A DNA stretch of 64,000 bases from Sipunculus nudus (lineage: Eukaryota > Annelida > Sipuncula > Golfingiida > Sipunculidae), in NCBI GenBank assembly GCA_026874595.1, contig CM049317.1, positions 46,772,401 through 46,836,400 on the forward strand. Reading direction: 5' to 3'. Each line of letters opens with the position of its first letter. Position 1 is the first letter of the stretch. Position numbers and translations under genes: made by a program. The notes below the pieces were generated by a model. The model worked only from the letters and a program-made list of their open reading frames with translations. It was not told where the DNA came from and did not search any database. Below, in pieces: positions 12,801 through 21,514 of this stretch.

Positions 12801-15646
12801 GTTCAGGAGCCGTTAAACGGTCAAAAGTAGGTCAACTGGGACGAAACGTGAACTCAATCTGTAACTGGTCTATATCTGCCCACACACCAAAAATCAGGCC
12901 AATATCTGCAGACATTGCGAAAAAAGTCCGTACATGTGTATTTGTCATGAAAATTTCTATTTTTCATGAAATTTTCTAAGTTGAGGCGTTAAACGTTCAA
13001 AAGTAGGTCAACCGTGAAGAAACTCCAACTTGATCTGTAACTGGTCATTATCTGCCTACACACCAAAATTCAGGCCAATATCTGCAGGCATTGTGAAAAA
13101 AAGTCTGTACATGTGTATTTGTCATAAAAATTTCCATTTTTCATGAAATTTTCTAAGTTTAGGAGCCGTAAAATGGTCAAAAGTAGGTCAACCGGGACGA
13201 AACGCGACCTCGATCTGTAACTGGTCATTATCTGCCCACACAGCGAAAATCAGACTAATATCTGCAGGCATTGCGAAAAAAAAGTCCGTACAACTGTTTG
13301 ATTTCAGAATGACGGAAGGACGGAAAGACGGACATGGGTAAAACTATATGCCCCGGCCACTTTGTGGCGGGGGCATAAAAAAGGTCATCAGGTCTGGAAA
13401 AGGGGGGGGGGGTCCAGGCCACAAAATTACGTCTAAAACCCCTTAAAAAAGGTTGCTTCAGGTGAGAAAGGGGGGTCTGGACCCCCTGGAAACCCCCCCC
13501 CCCCAGATCCGCTTCTGTGTACTGTTGATTAATATGATTTTTATACCGTTATGAAAAAACGCTAAAAAAACTAAGTATATTTAATTTCTGACATGAATGA
13601 GTGCAACTAAATAACATCTAATAATGATCAGTGGGGTATCATAATGTGAAACTGATAATGTCAGTGCACAATAAGCTTGACAATGTATAAGCTTGATATT
13701 TTGCAAGTTCCACCAGGTTCATGTTTCCCATGTTAAAACTTTATTAGAGGTACATTTTATTCCTTCCTTGCTGGTGATAACCAACCTGTAAGCACTATAG
13801 AATAGACTGTTCAGTTCATAAACTCAATAAATCAGAAACTAGCACTACTCACACTTCCATAACTTATTTCTATCCCTATTTGAGTTAAGAAAAATTATGC
13901 CCTCAACGGCCGAAAAATTATGAATGTCAAACCATTTTGAACAGAAATGCTATGGGTAAATCCACATTAATATATATATATATATATAGCAGAAAACTGA
14001 CCTCGCTGGTTGGGTGCTATTCAGTGTACAGCGTGTCCATGAGCCAATGCTGTTATATTTTGTTACCACCCAGTCCACATGCTAGACCAAGTGTGCCCTT
14101 GTTAAACAAGTTCTAACAAAATTGGCTCAAGGTGGCCCTAGCTTAAATGCTTTCTCCCTACGCTTTATTTCCCTCTGCTGTGAGAGAGCCCTATTAAAAG
14201 GTGTTTGAAAACTGGAGACCTTCCAGTGGACAATAATACAATAATATCCTGGCTAAAAAGTGTCAGATATAAGAATAAAAACATATTTTATCATATGGTA
14301 ATATAACATGCCACTTTAACATTGTTATGTCCCTTAAACAATTGAATCAGGCAGTCAGTAGTCTCCATCTCAAGTGGTAAAAAGACCTGTCTGGTGGGGA
14401 ATTCCCAGGGTTTCCCCCATATACAACATCATACCAGTAATCAACCTCCAGCACAGAGTCAAGATCTGTTGTGTTTATCCTTGACATTCATGATAAATCT
14501 CCTGCATAGAGAATGATGCAAGTGATCCAACTTGTGGAACAACTGACAGGCCCAGGGAAGTTTAACTTTTGAGTACTATTTTGGCACTAAAGCAAAAATT
14601 TCAGCGAAATTTCTTGTTCATACAAATACATTCAAATGAGTATTTTCTGCCCCAGCATGCACAAGTTTCCCCGTCATACACAATATTTGATTCTATAGGA
14701 TTTTTTGTCCAGTACAGGATTTTTGTTCTCTAGTTTTTGTGAAGCTTTTTCTGCGGAGAGTATCCATGGAACTTGGTACCTACACCGCATAATTTGCAAG
14801 TAGGCTCATGGGTGCTTCAGCAATAAGTGAATCCATGTGAATATGAGCGGACAGCATCCGACCAGCACAGACTATGATTAGACTGTGCTTGTCTGGTGTT
14901 GTTCACATTGATTTACCCCTGGTGTTTAGGTTTACAATGGATTGATTCCAAATTTTTGGGCTGATGGGTGCATGAGTTTCTTACACACAGGCAGGGTTAG
15001 AAATAAGCAGTGGGAGTCCGAGTAGCGCTTTTTCTGATTTAATGAGTTTATGAACTGAACAGTCTATCCTGTACTCTGTAGCTTTCCACATAGTCTAAAC
15101 CAAGACTGAAAGAAAACCGAAAAGTCACATGATTGTTCAATGTCAGAGTTTCATGACAATGTCTGCTAGGCATTTGAAGGCAGGAAACAGTGTCTCTACG
15201 CCTATCATTCACAGACACTCTACGGAGTCTATACTTCAATTCATTACTTTTAAAAGAGGCCCATGTCTTTAATCTCATAATTGCCATATTGGAATGGAAG
15301 CATATCCTTTCGTCCTTTATAAACACTGGTGTGACACCGTAACTGGCTCTTCTCCAATCCTGAGGCACCTTATATTAGACTTTTGACAGACTGAGCTTCC
15401 ACTGTGCACCCCCCCCCCACCCCAACGAGGTAATTAATTGCTGACTGCGTCAGTGATGCGGTCGTGTATGACACTTGACATTATAAACTTAGTGTGCCTG
15501 GATACGCGACCTCCAGCCTTGACAGGTAAAAAATAAGAAACAAAAATAACTTGATAAATTTATCTCAGCGTTCTGCAAAATAACTCAGATATTACTTACC
15601 AGTTCCCGGAGCCTATGATGGATATTCTTTTCAGACTAGAAGCCAT
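9665..15646 (-). CDS. GPD1: Glycerol-3-phosphate dehydrogenase [NAD+], cytosolic, 5' part (3 exons; partial gene)
   Basis: The enzyme interconverts dihydroxyacetone phosphate and sn-glycerol 3-phosphate with NAD(H) in the cytosol. It supplies the glycerol backbone for lipids and the cytosolic arm of the glycerol-phosphate shuttle. Three exons join in frame, 15646-15600, 11570-11393 and 9805-9665 (47+178+141 = 366 nt, 122 codons). The product starts [19 protein letters not shown] with the Rossmann GSGNWG nucleotide-binding motif at 12-17. The family signature [16 protein letters not shown] ends at residue 75, and [13 protein letters not shown] follows in exon 3. Animal GPD1 is about 350 residues, so the catalytic C-terminal domain (about 230 residues) is missing here. 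I found no exon for it in 1-9660, so it is likely off the left edge. The start was chosen because the N-terminus aligns with animal GPD1 and the context is AAAAATGGC. Confidence 0.92.
10535..10870. repeat. 45-bp minisatellite in GPD1 intron 2
   Basis: About seven tandem monomers containing TACACACCAAGATGTTTAAT followed by GCATCAAACACACAAGACTT. TACACACC recurs at 10579, 10625, 10670, 10716, 10761, 10807 and 10851, giving a period of 44-46 bp. It lies wholly within the intron between GPD1 exons 2 and 3. Confidence 0.9.
11393..11570 (-). CDS. GPD1: GPD1 exon 2 (residues 16-75)
   Basis: The acceptor TTTGTTGCAG|G supplies the last base of Trp16. The exon then encodes [11 protein letters not shown] and continues through the conserved [13 protein letters not shown] signature to PNV, where the donor is GTG|GTAAGT at 11392. 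Length is 178 nt. The continuity of the reading frame and the [14 protein letters not shown] match to animal GPD1 make the boundaries secure. Confidence 0.94.
11600..12470. other. GPD1 intron 1, 3' part, nothing assigned
   Basis: Between the exon 2 acceptor and the nested transposon the intron shows no element ends, no RNA gene and no coding exon that I can support. The overlapping minus frames at 11624-11870 have no recognisable character. Confidence 0.5.
12472..13517. mobile_element. Outer DNA transposon with CAGGGGCAGATCCAG-type ends
   Basis: The left end is CAGGGGCAGATCCAG; the reverse complement of the right end is CAGAAGCGGATCTGG (12 of 15 identical). TGTAC directly flanks both ends and is a plausible target-site duplication. 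Next to the ends are G-run/C-run arms (GGGGGGGTCC and CTGGAAACCCCCC). The element is interrupted by a second repeat at about 12540-13378, making this a nested pair inside GPD1 intron 1. Confidence 0.65.
12540..13378. mobile_element. Inner element with four ~180-bp tandem subunits
   Basis: It starts with GTGTCGGAATGACACGAATG followed by CCCCCGCC and ends with ATGCCCCGGCCACTTTGTGG then CGGGGGCATAAAA, so the ends carry inverted GCCCCCG blocks. In between are about four subunits marked by CAAAAGTAGGTCAAC at 12641, 12822, 12998 and 13178, a period of 176-181 bp. It has no coding capacity. Elements of this style are common in bivalve genomes (family knowledge); the superfamily is undetermined. Confidence 0.7.
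15048..15380 (-). pseudogene. Possible decayed reverse-transcriptase fragment
   Basis: On the minus strand the frame reads [19 protein letters not shown]. This resembles the LINE reverse-transcriptase segment of the type LP-DWR-A-VTP-FKKGD that precedes the NYRPISL motif. Similarity is lost about 20 residues in, and no YADD box follows. It lies in GPD1 intron 1. Weak call that could be chance. Confidence 0.3.
15600..15646 (-). CDS. GPD1: GPD1 exon 1 (start codon to residue 15 plus two bases)
   Basis: The ATG is the complement of 15644-15646. The exon encodes [15 protein letters not shown] and the first two bases of Trp16. The donor is ACTG|GTAAGT at 15599. The splice falls within the GSGNW|G loop that binds the NAD pyrophosphate. 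Intron 1 is about 4.0 kb and contains the nested transposon at 12472-13517. Confidence 0.92.
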
Positions 15647-15734
15647 TTTTACCCGTCTGACCTGTTGCCACAAACCGGGAGTAGTCACTCAAACTGACCG
15701 CTCCGCTGCTGTGTCAAACTCCAACACCAGCCTC

Positions 15735-15780
15735 GACCTTTGACACCATTCGAAAAGGTTCATGGGAAAAATGACCTTGA
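15735..15780. promoter_or_regulatory. Nuclear-receptor-like sites upstream of GPD1
   Basis: On the minus strand, TCAAGGTCA (complement of 15772-15780) is a perfect estrogen-related-receptor-type extended half-site. GTCAAAGGTC (complement of 15735-15744) is a second half-site. They sit about 90-135 bp upstream of the GPD1 start codon, where a core promoter or 5' UTR would be. The role is inferred from motif and position only. Confidence 0.4.
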
Positions 15781-16158
15781 CCATGACCATACACGTCACT
15801 GAAAATAGCACAAATTAGTACCGAAACAGGATTTTTATATCAAAACAGAAACACCTGTGAAGTTGTTATATGTGTTTATTACTGAAAAGTAGATTGACCG
15901 CCACTATGACTCACTCCAATAAAGTTAATATATATTTGAGCAGTATGGTTCACTGCTGAACTCCCTTTTTAATATTATTCATTATATCATTATGAGTCAA
16001 AACTGTGAAACATGGCAAGCGATATACGTATTTTTAAAAGGACATTTTTGGATCTAACTTGTTCCATTACAGTTCTCGCATTTTTAATTTTTTTTCATTC
16101 GGGAGAGGTTTTTCATTGCATGGAAATATATAAAAGACGTGACCATGACGTTATCATA

Positions 16159-16171
16159 AGGTCAAAGGTCG
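16159..16171 (+). promoter_or_regulatory. DR1-type direct repeat upstream of GPD1
   Basis: AGGTCAAAGGTCG has two AGGTC half-sites spaced by one base, the arrangement bound by HNF4 or RXR heterodimers. It lies about 515 bp upstream of the GPD1 start. It also falls inside an unassigned plus-strand frame (16012-16257), which I do not call as a gene. Confidence 0.35.
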
Positions 16172-16854
16172 CTCGTAGATTGGTTCCAGTGTCATATCTT
16201 GCAACGAAACGCGTAACCATGACAGATGTAACTTCACTGAGGATGCCACTGAAGTGAAAGCGGACGTGGGCCTAGCCTTCGCAGTACATGATCAGATGGT
16301 TTACAGATTCTCGTGACTAATATAGTTTCCCTTCGAGAAAAAGCCAAAGAGGAAAGAAACCAGCCTAGGCAGCCTGCAAATCCGGTGTTACCGCAACTGC
16401 ATTTTCATTTTTAAATACATGTGCTCTCCTTCGGCCCATGGAAAAAACGAAAACATTAAAATGTATATACGTTGAAGTTTTAGGATAGATCACGAATGTC
16501 TCGTTGCAAACTTCGGGGGTCATTTTTTTGCAATAAACCCAAATGCATGGTCCAGCCATTAAATAAAGGGGCTTAACAGAGTATACAAATTTTGGACTCG
16601 TTCGATGTAGGCATCATCCGACTCGAACTCGAGTGTTCGTTGCCATGGCTACATTGTAAATTAAGACGGTATAAATTTGGCTTTGTGATTGCTTCGAAAA
16701 ATTCACGTTCACCTATTAAGTCCTAATGGAAAAAATAAATGAATTGCATCCCAGGTTCCGATACGAATTATTTAATAAATTTACAAGAAATTCAGGTTTG
16801 GGGCCAATTATTACGGAGCCCGGGAGACGACATGGTGAAAAAAAGGCCTATTTA

Positions 16855-17050
16855 TTAATTCGTGCGCACGAATTACTAATTCGTGGCTACGAATTACTCA
16901 TTCGTGCACACGAATTACTAATCCGTGCGCACGAATTACTAATTCATGCGCACGAATTACTCAGTGTGAAAAAATAAATTTCCAAGGTGGAAAAAATATT
17001 TATTAATTCGTGCGCACGAATTACTAATCCATGCGCACGAGTTACTAGGT
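16855..17050. repeat. Left cluster of palindromic TTCGTGCGCACGAA units
   Basis: About seven copies of the self-complementary 14-mer TTCGTGCGCACGAA, or one-base variants, mostly spaced 24 bp as in AATTCGTGCGCACGAATTAC. The 24-bp period creates an eight-residue LLIRAHE-like repeat in a plus-strand frame, which I treat as an artefact. Confidence 0.85.
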
Positions 17051-17259
17051 GTGAAAAATATATTTCCAAGGTGGAAAAATATTTATTTTAATAGGATAAC
17101 AAAGTAGCCGATAACGCTCCTGCAACTGCTCTCCTGGATATAAAATAAACGAGAGTGAAAAATTAACATGAATGTATATATGTATATATAAATGATCAGA
17201 TTGGAAAAATGCACATATATTCACACACGATAAGGCCAAAATAAAAAAAAGGTATGGTA

Positions 17260-17260
<1 letters not shown>

Positions 17261-17322
<62 letters not shown>
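17261..17322. repeat. (TA)n microsatellite
   Basis: Continuous alternating TA tract inside the inverted-repeat element. It gives a poly-YI frame on the minus strand that is not a gene. Confidence 0.95.
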
Positions 17323-17325
<3 letters not shown>

Positions 17326-17470
17326 CATGTGCAGTTTGCAGGCTATTCAAAGGAAAGAAAAGAAAATTGGAAGGAAAGAAAAGCGACAGTCTTTCCGTGC
17401 GAACCTCGGTATCTTTAGCAAATGCGATTTGCGCGGACTGTATGGGGCTGATCATGAGATAGAGTTTGAG

Positions 17471-18095
17471 TTAATATATTAGCAGAAAATATGGAGCTAG
17501 TCCGTTAATCATTTCATAAAATGTTGATTGTATAGCCAGCCCTCTTCTTATTTTATACTTGACCATTAGAGCTCTTTTACCATAGCTCCAGTGCTGGAAG
17601 TGGAGAGCGCTCCAGTACATGTTAAACATGCTTTCCGTTGTATACTCTGGTTGGTATGACTGACAGAACAATTGTTAAATATTAAAACACCCCACTCCAG
17701 TACTAAACGTTTTAGTGATTTGTACATACGATCTAACACTTTCATAGAGAAAAGGAATTTATAATTCTTTGAAAATTCCCAAACGATTATTGGCTTTCAA
17801 ACATATCATGTTTATGTGTTCCTGTCAGGAAAGTGAATCCCAAATATGACATGAGATACCTCAGTTTCTGTGAAGTTTATTTCACCTAGTTTATGAGTAA
17901 TTTGCAATTTAGCATCATCGTCAAATGGCGATTGAGAACTGTAACTGTAGTTACTTTGTGAAGCAAAATAACTGTAAAAAATTTCAGCCTGATCGGCTTT
18001 GTCTATGATAATGTTCCCATTATGCCCCAACGATGATAAGGTAGGTTGTTGTTCATATACGAGAGAAAGCCTTAGAAGTTTTCCATCATGCACGG
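17471..18095 (-). pseudogene. Internally deleted LINE (non-LTR retrotransposon) remnant
   Basis: Minus-strand 18095-17812 encodes a segment with DKADQAEIFYSYFASQSNYS, the linker between endonuclease and reverse transcriptase in many LINEs (pattern: KA-IFN-YFASQS). Minus-strand 17671-17471 encodes GKRALMVKYK and LAIQSTFYEMINGLAPYFL, resembling the LINE C-terminus (RAL, then IYK-INGLAP-YL). The catalytic reverse-transcriptase core that should lie between them is missing, so this is a dead, internally deleted copy. Confidence 0.55.
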
Positions 18096-18269
18096 CAACT
18101 GGGTCTGTGAGTTTTATATTTATATTCTTTAAGTATCACTTAAAGTCCTTTCTATTTTCAATATTCCGAATTTTTCCAAGGTAGGAAGTCATGGAACTGT
18201 CGGAAGGCCGCTGAAACTGCCAGCCTGTGCCTAGACTGAGTCGTTGTGTGCTTGCTTCTCATTGGCTAG

Positions 18270-18495
18270 TAATTCGTGCGCACGAATTAATAACTCGTGC
18301 GCACGAATTAGCAGCCAATGAGCATTGAGCCAGCAACATAAGAGAGCTGTTCTCATTGGCCACGAATTAGTAATTCGTGCGCAAGAATTGATAAATATTT
18401 TTTCCACTTTTGAAATATATTTTTTCACACCTAGTAATTCGTGCGCACGGATTAGTAATTCGTGCGCACGGATTAGTAATTCGTGCGCACGAATA
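18270..18495. repeat. Right cluster of palindromic TTCGTGCGCACGAA units with CCAAT boxes
   Basis: About six copies of TTCGTGCGCACGAA or close variants, in inverted orientation relative to the left cluster as a whole. Between copies are ATTGGCT and AGCCAAT motifs (18261, 18313 and 18353 regions), that is CCAAT boxes in both orientations. It forms the right arm of the 16811-18535 element. Confidence 0.8.
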
Positions 18496-20261
18496 AATAA
18501 ATATTTTTCACCATGTCGTTTCCCGGGCTCCGTAAATTACATTGAAAAGTAATCATAACAATTAATGATTTCCAAAAACCCAATTACAATTACAAATACA
18601 AATTACTTCAATTTCACAATGTAATGATTAAATCACAATTACTTTATAAATGTAATTAATTATTTTCAATTACTTTATACAAAATCTACAGTTCTAAGCA
18701 TAGTTCGTGAAAAGTGTCATATATATTCATACAAGAAAGGAGAACTTATTAAAATATGTGAAGGGAAAACTACAAACACGCCTTTTAAAGTGCATGAGAC
18801 CTATACCAAAGATAATATATATAATGGCACCATGTTCCTCAAATTTTTGATGGCTGGATAGAACTAATCGATTGCCTGAACAATGAACATCGCTCTTTTT
18901 GCTTGTATATTATTGAGTTGTAACTTTTTTAAATTAGATTTTTTTCATTAAGTATATGTAGGTGTATTAACTAAGTATTTCCTTGAAGACTACAACTATC
19001 ACTTTCAAATATCGTCTGTGTAAAAAAATCATCTGATATTCTTTAACCACATATTATCCTTTACAAATGTATTGATAATATTGGCACTAATAAGATCACC
19101 TGTGAAAACAATTGTTTGCTCAAACCTCTGATGATCTAGAATCCTTAGCTACGGATCCTTCACATTAATCAACACGTAGATCCTAAAGTTTTTATTTACA
19201 ATGTCAATGCCCATTAAAGATATGTCATAAATACTGAAATTTAAATACAATATGAATTTCACAAAACTCAGCAATGTTTATATTTAATATGAATAATATA
19301 TAAAAAATATAAACATGCTGAATATATAATATATTATAATTGATGCAATGAAGTTAATTACAGGGAAAGTGAGCAAAAAATCAGAACATTCATCATGGTT
19401 ATTTTCTTAGTGAATGATAAGTAGTGTACATTGTCGAGAGTCCCCATGCCGTGTATGTCATGCACAGAAAGCAATGAAGATTGTCTGCTACAGTCAGCCA
19501 ACTGAGACAGCGCCGCTATCTTGAATGGCAATCTCTATTTACCTCATGGGCCACCCACTTGAAGTAATTCTGATATCAGCCAGCCCAGATCATTAGAATC
19601 TTTGTCCCAGTAACTCTCTCATCGCAGTTAATTAAATAAGCAGATAAACACTGATGTAATCAGATCAGTAGGAGTATGTTCCTGCCAGATAATCGTTCGT
19701 TCAAGTGAAAGTAATAAATGCAGCAAATTGTACTTGTCCTAGTGTAGCTCTACACATATGTGTGCATTAAAAAAGTCATTAAGATGGCAGCAGAGGCATT
19801 TGCGAGAAAAAAAAAACGAATGCCTCAAATGAAAGACCAGTATATGGCATACTACTTAAGTAGTTCTATTATTTTGTCTTGATAAACAGTACAAATGAAT
19901 GAAGTTTTAAGTACAGTGCTCTATCATGAGTTTTGAAAGTTACTGGAAAGTGATTGAATAATAATTAAACTTGCATCTATTTTCATGTTTGTAATCATTA
20001 CAATTACAATAACTTGTAACTGAATTTTGCCCAATTACTCATAACATTCAATTACTTTAAAAAAATGCAATTAATTACAGGTAATAACAATTACATATTA
20101 CAAATACCCCAACCCTGAATAAATTAACAATAAATTACAAAAGTATGACACATTAAAAACACACTTAAGTGTTGTAAGAAAATTTAAATAATGCAAAAAT
20201 ATATAATAACATATATATAGAATTCTGAAAACCATTTTATCCAAACATGCAGGCATTTTAT

Positions 20262-20283
20262 TATATATATATATATATATATA
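20262..20283. repeat. Short (TA)n tract
   Basis: Alternating TA run just right of the hAT-like element. Confidence 0.9.
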
Positions 20284-20324
20284 ATTATATAATTTATATA
20301 ATTACTGTTTATTCAGTAAAATAG

Positions 20325-20440
20325 GATGGAAAGGAAGAAAGAATTAGAGGAGGGAGAGGAAAAAGGATGAGAGGTAGGAAGGACGGAAGAGAGGACGGAA
20401 GAAAGACGAATAGGATGAGGGATGAAAGAACTAGAACACG
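20325..20440. repeat. Polypurine tract
   Basis: About 100 bp almost purely A and G on the plus strand (AGGAAGAAAGAATTAGAGGA and similar). Simple sequence; could form triplex-like structures, but no function is implied. Confidence 0.85.
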
Positions 20441-21510
20441 GGCAATTGACAAGCGACTTCGTCTTTCCACCAAATCACAGAGGTATGGTAAAGTAAAGCA
20501 CTGAATGTTCCTGACATGACTTGACTCCAAACTAGTGGCATCAGTGATATGCCAATTAAACTCCTCATATATTTTGCAATTTTCACCAAAAAAAAAATCT
20601 ACAGATGCATGGATACACCATACAAACTTCTGACCGAGACACTTATCCACTTCTGAGAAAAAGTGCATCAATTTATTCTATAAAAAAAAAGGAACAGCAA
20701 GTAGCGCCACCTATCTGGTCTACAACAAAGCTATCAAAGACGGATAAACATGCAAAATGTCAGGCTGATACATCCATCCACTCCTGAGATAGTAGCGATT
20801 TTTACCCAAAACAAATGGACAAATGGACTCAACGCGAAAACAATTGCAGATGGCGCCACCAGTCTTGAATACAAGATGGAAGTACCCAAGATCTACGCTG
20901 GACATGCACAATTTCAGGACCATAACGCAAACCATTCCTGAGAATATGGCAGCAATGTACCTTACGAAAACGGTAAGGTAGGTGGTGCTACCTGTCCGGT
21001 CTACGAAAAAACTCTCTAAGATGGATGAAATGCCCAAATTCAGACCAATACATTGAACCACTCCTGAGATATGAGCAATTTTTACTTAAAGCAAACGTAC
21101 GGGTGGACGCCAAGCAAAAAAGATTGCAGTTGCGCCACCAGTCTTGAGTAAGAGATGGGACGTATCCAAGATATATGGACATGCAAAATTTTAAACCAAT
21201 ACATTGAACCACTCCTGAGATATGGGCTGTTATTACTAAGACACCAAGATTCAAATTGCACAAAAAGGATTGCAGGTGGCGCCACCAGTCTTTGTTACGC
21301 ACAACTTCATAAGTGAGCAAATCACTATGCTTGGTTTCGGAAAGATTGATATAAGGGTCCCAGAGGTGATCTCCGGAAACAAACGTGGTGGTGGCAACGG
21401 AACTCGCATGAAAACATAGTATCCACAAAACTGTATGGGCCGAATAATGGGATGCAAACACATGGCAGAGACTCGCATTCCTTAGAATGCGGATTTCTAG
21501 TTTTTAGCCA
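20425..21510 (+). repeat. Interspersed repeat family A, copy 2
   Basis: Homologous to 2085-3030 in the same orientation and better preserved. It has four or five internal subunits of about 150-160 bp, each with GGCGCCACCAGTCTTGAGTA, GAGATGGAGGTATCCAAG or ACCACTCCTGAGA variants. The right end contains GCATTCCTTAGAATGC (21475-21490), which recurs inverted at 35711-35726. No protein-coding capacity is recognised. Confidence 0.75.
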
Positions 21511-21514
21511 TAGA

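Larger units (their letters stand above)
16811..18535. mobile_element. Inverted-repeat element inserted near the hAT left end
   Basis: The left end is TTACGGAGCCCGGGAGACGA and the reverse complement of the right end is TTACGGAGCCCGGGAAACGA, both followed by CATGGTGAAAA. ATTA directly flanks both ends, consistent with a 4-bp target duplication. Each arm continues into tandem TTCGTGCGCACGAA palindromes. The centre holds a (TA)n tract and a deleted LINE remnant. No transposase was seen. Confidence 0.7.
16793..20117. mobile_element. hAT-like transposon, non-coding, carrying nested insertions
   Basis: The left end is CAGGTTTGGGG (16793-16803) and the reverse complement of the right end is CAGGGTTGGGG (20107-20117). 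The flanking 8-mers AAGAAATT and AATAAATT match at 7 of 8 positions, as expected for an aged hAT target-site duplication. Just inside both ends are runs of GTAATT/AATTAC subterminal repeats (18540-18675 and 19985-20095). No transposase frame survives. The left end is separated from its subterminal repeats by the inverted-repeat element at 16811-18535. Confidence 0.6.

Noticed and set aside
16012-16257. 81-codon plus-strand frame with a hydrophobic segment, divergent from GPD1
   Set aside because: No recognisable family; the frame crosses the DR1 motif. Could be a real small protein, but nothing beyond length supports it.
16726-16977. Frame with repeated LLIRAHE octapeptides
   Set aside because: Caused by the 24-bp spacing of the TTCGTGCGCACGAA palindromes, which reads open in several frames.
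17045-17455. 136-codon minus frame
   Set aside because: Much of it is poly-YI from the (TA)n tract; the rest has no protein similarity.
20309-21478. Several 60-157 codon frames in repeat family A
   Set aside because: They shift frame with each internal subunit and exist on both strands; the repeat explains them.
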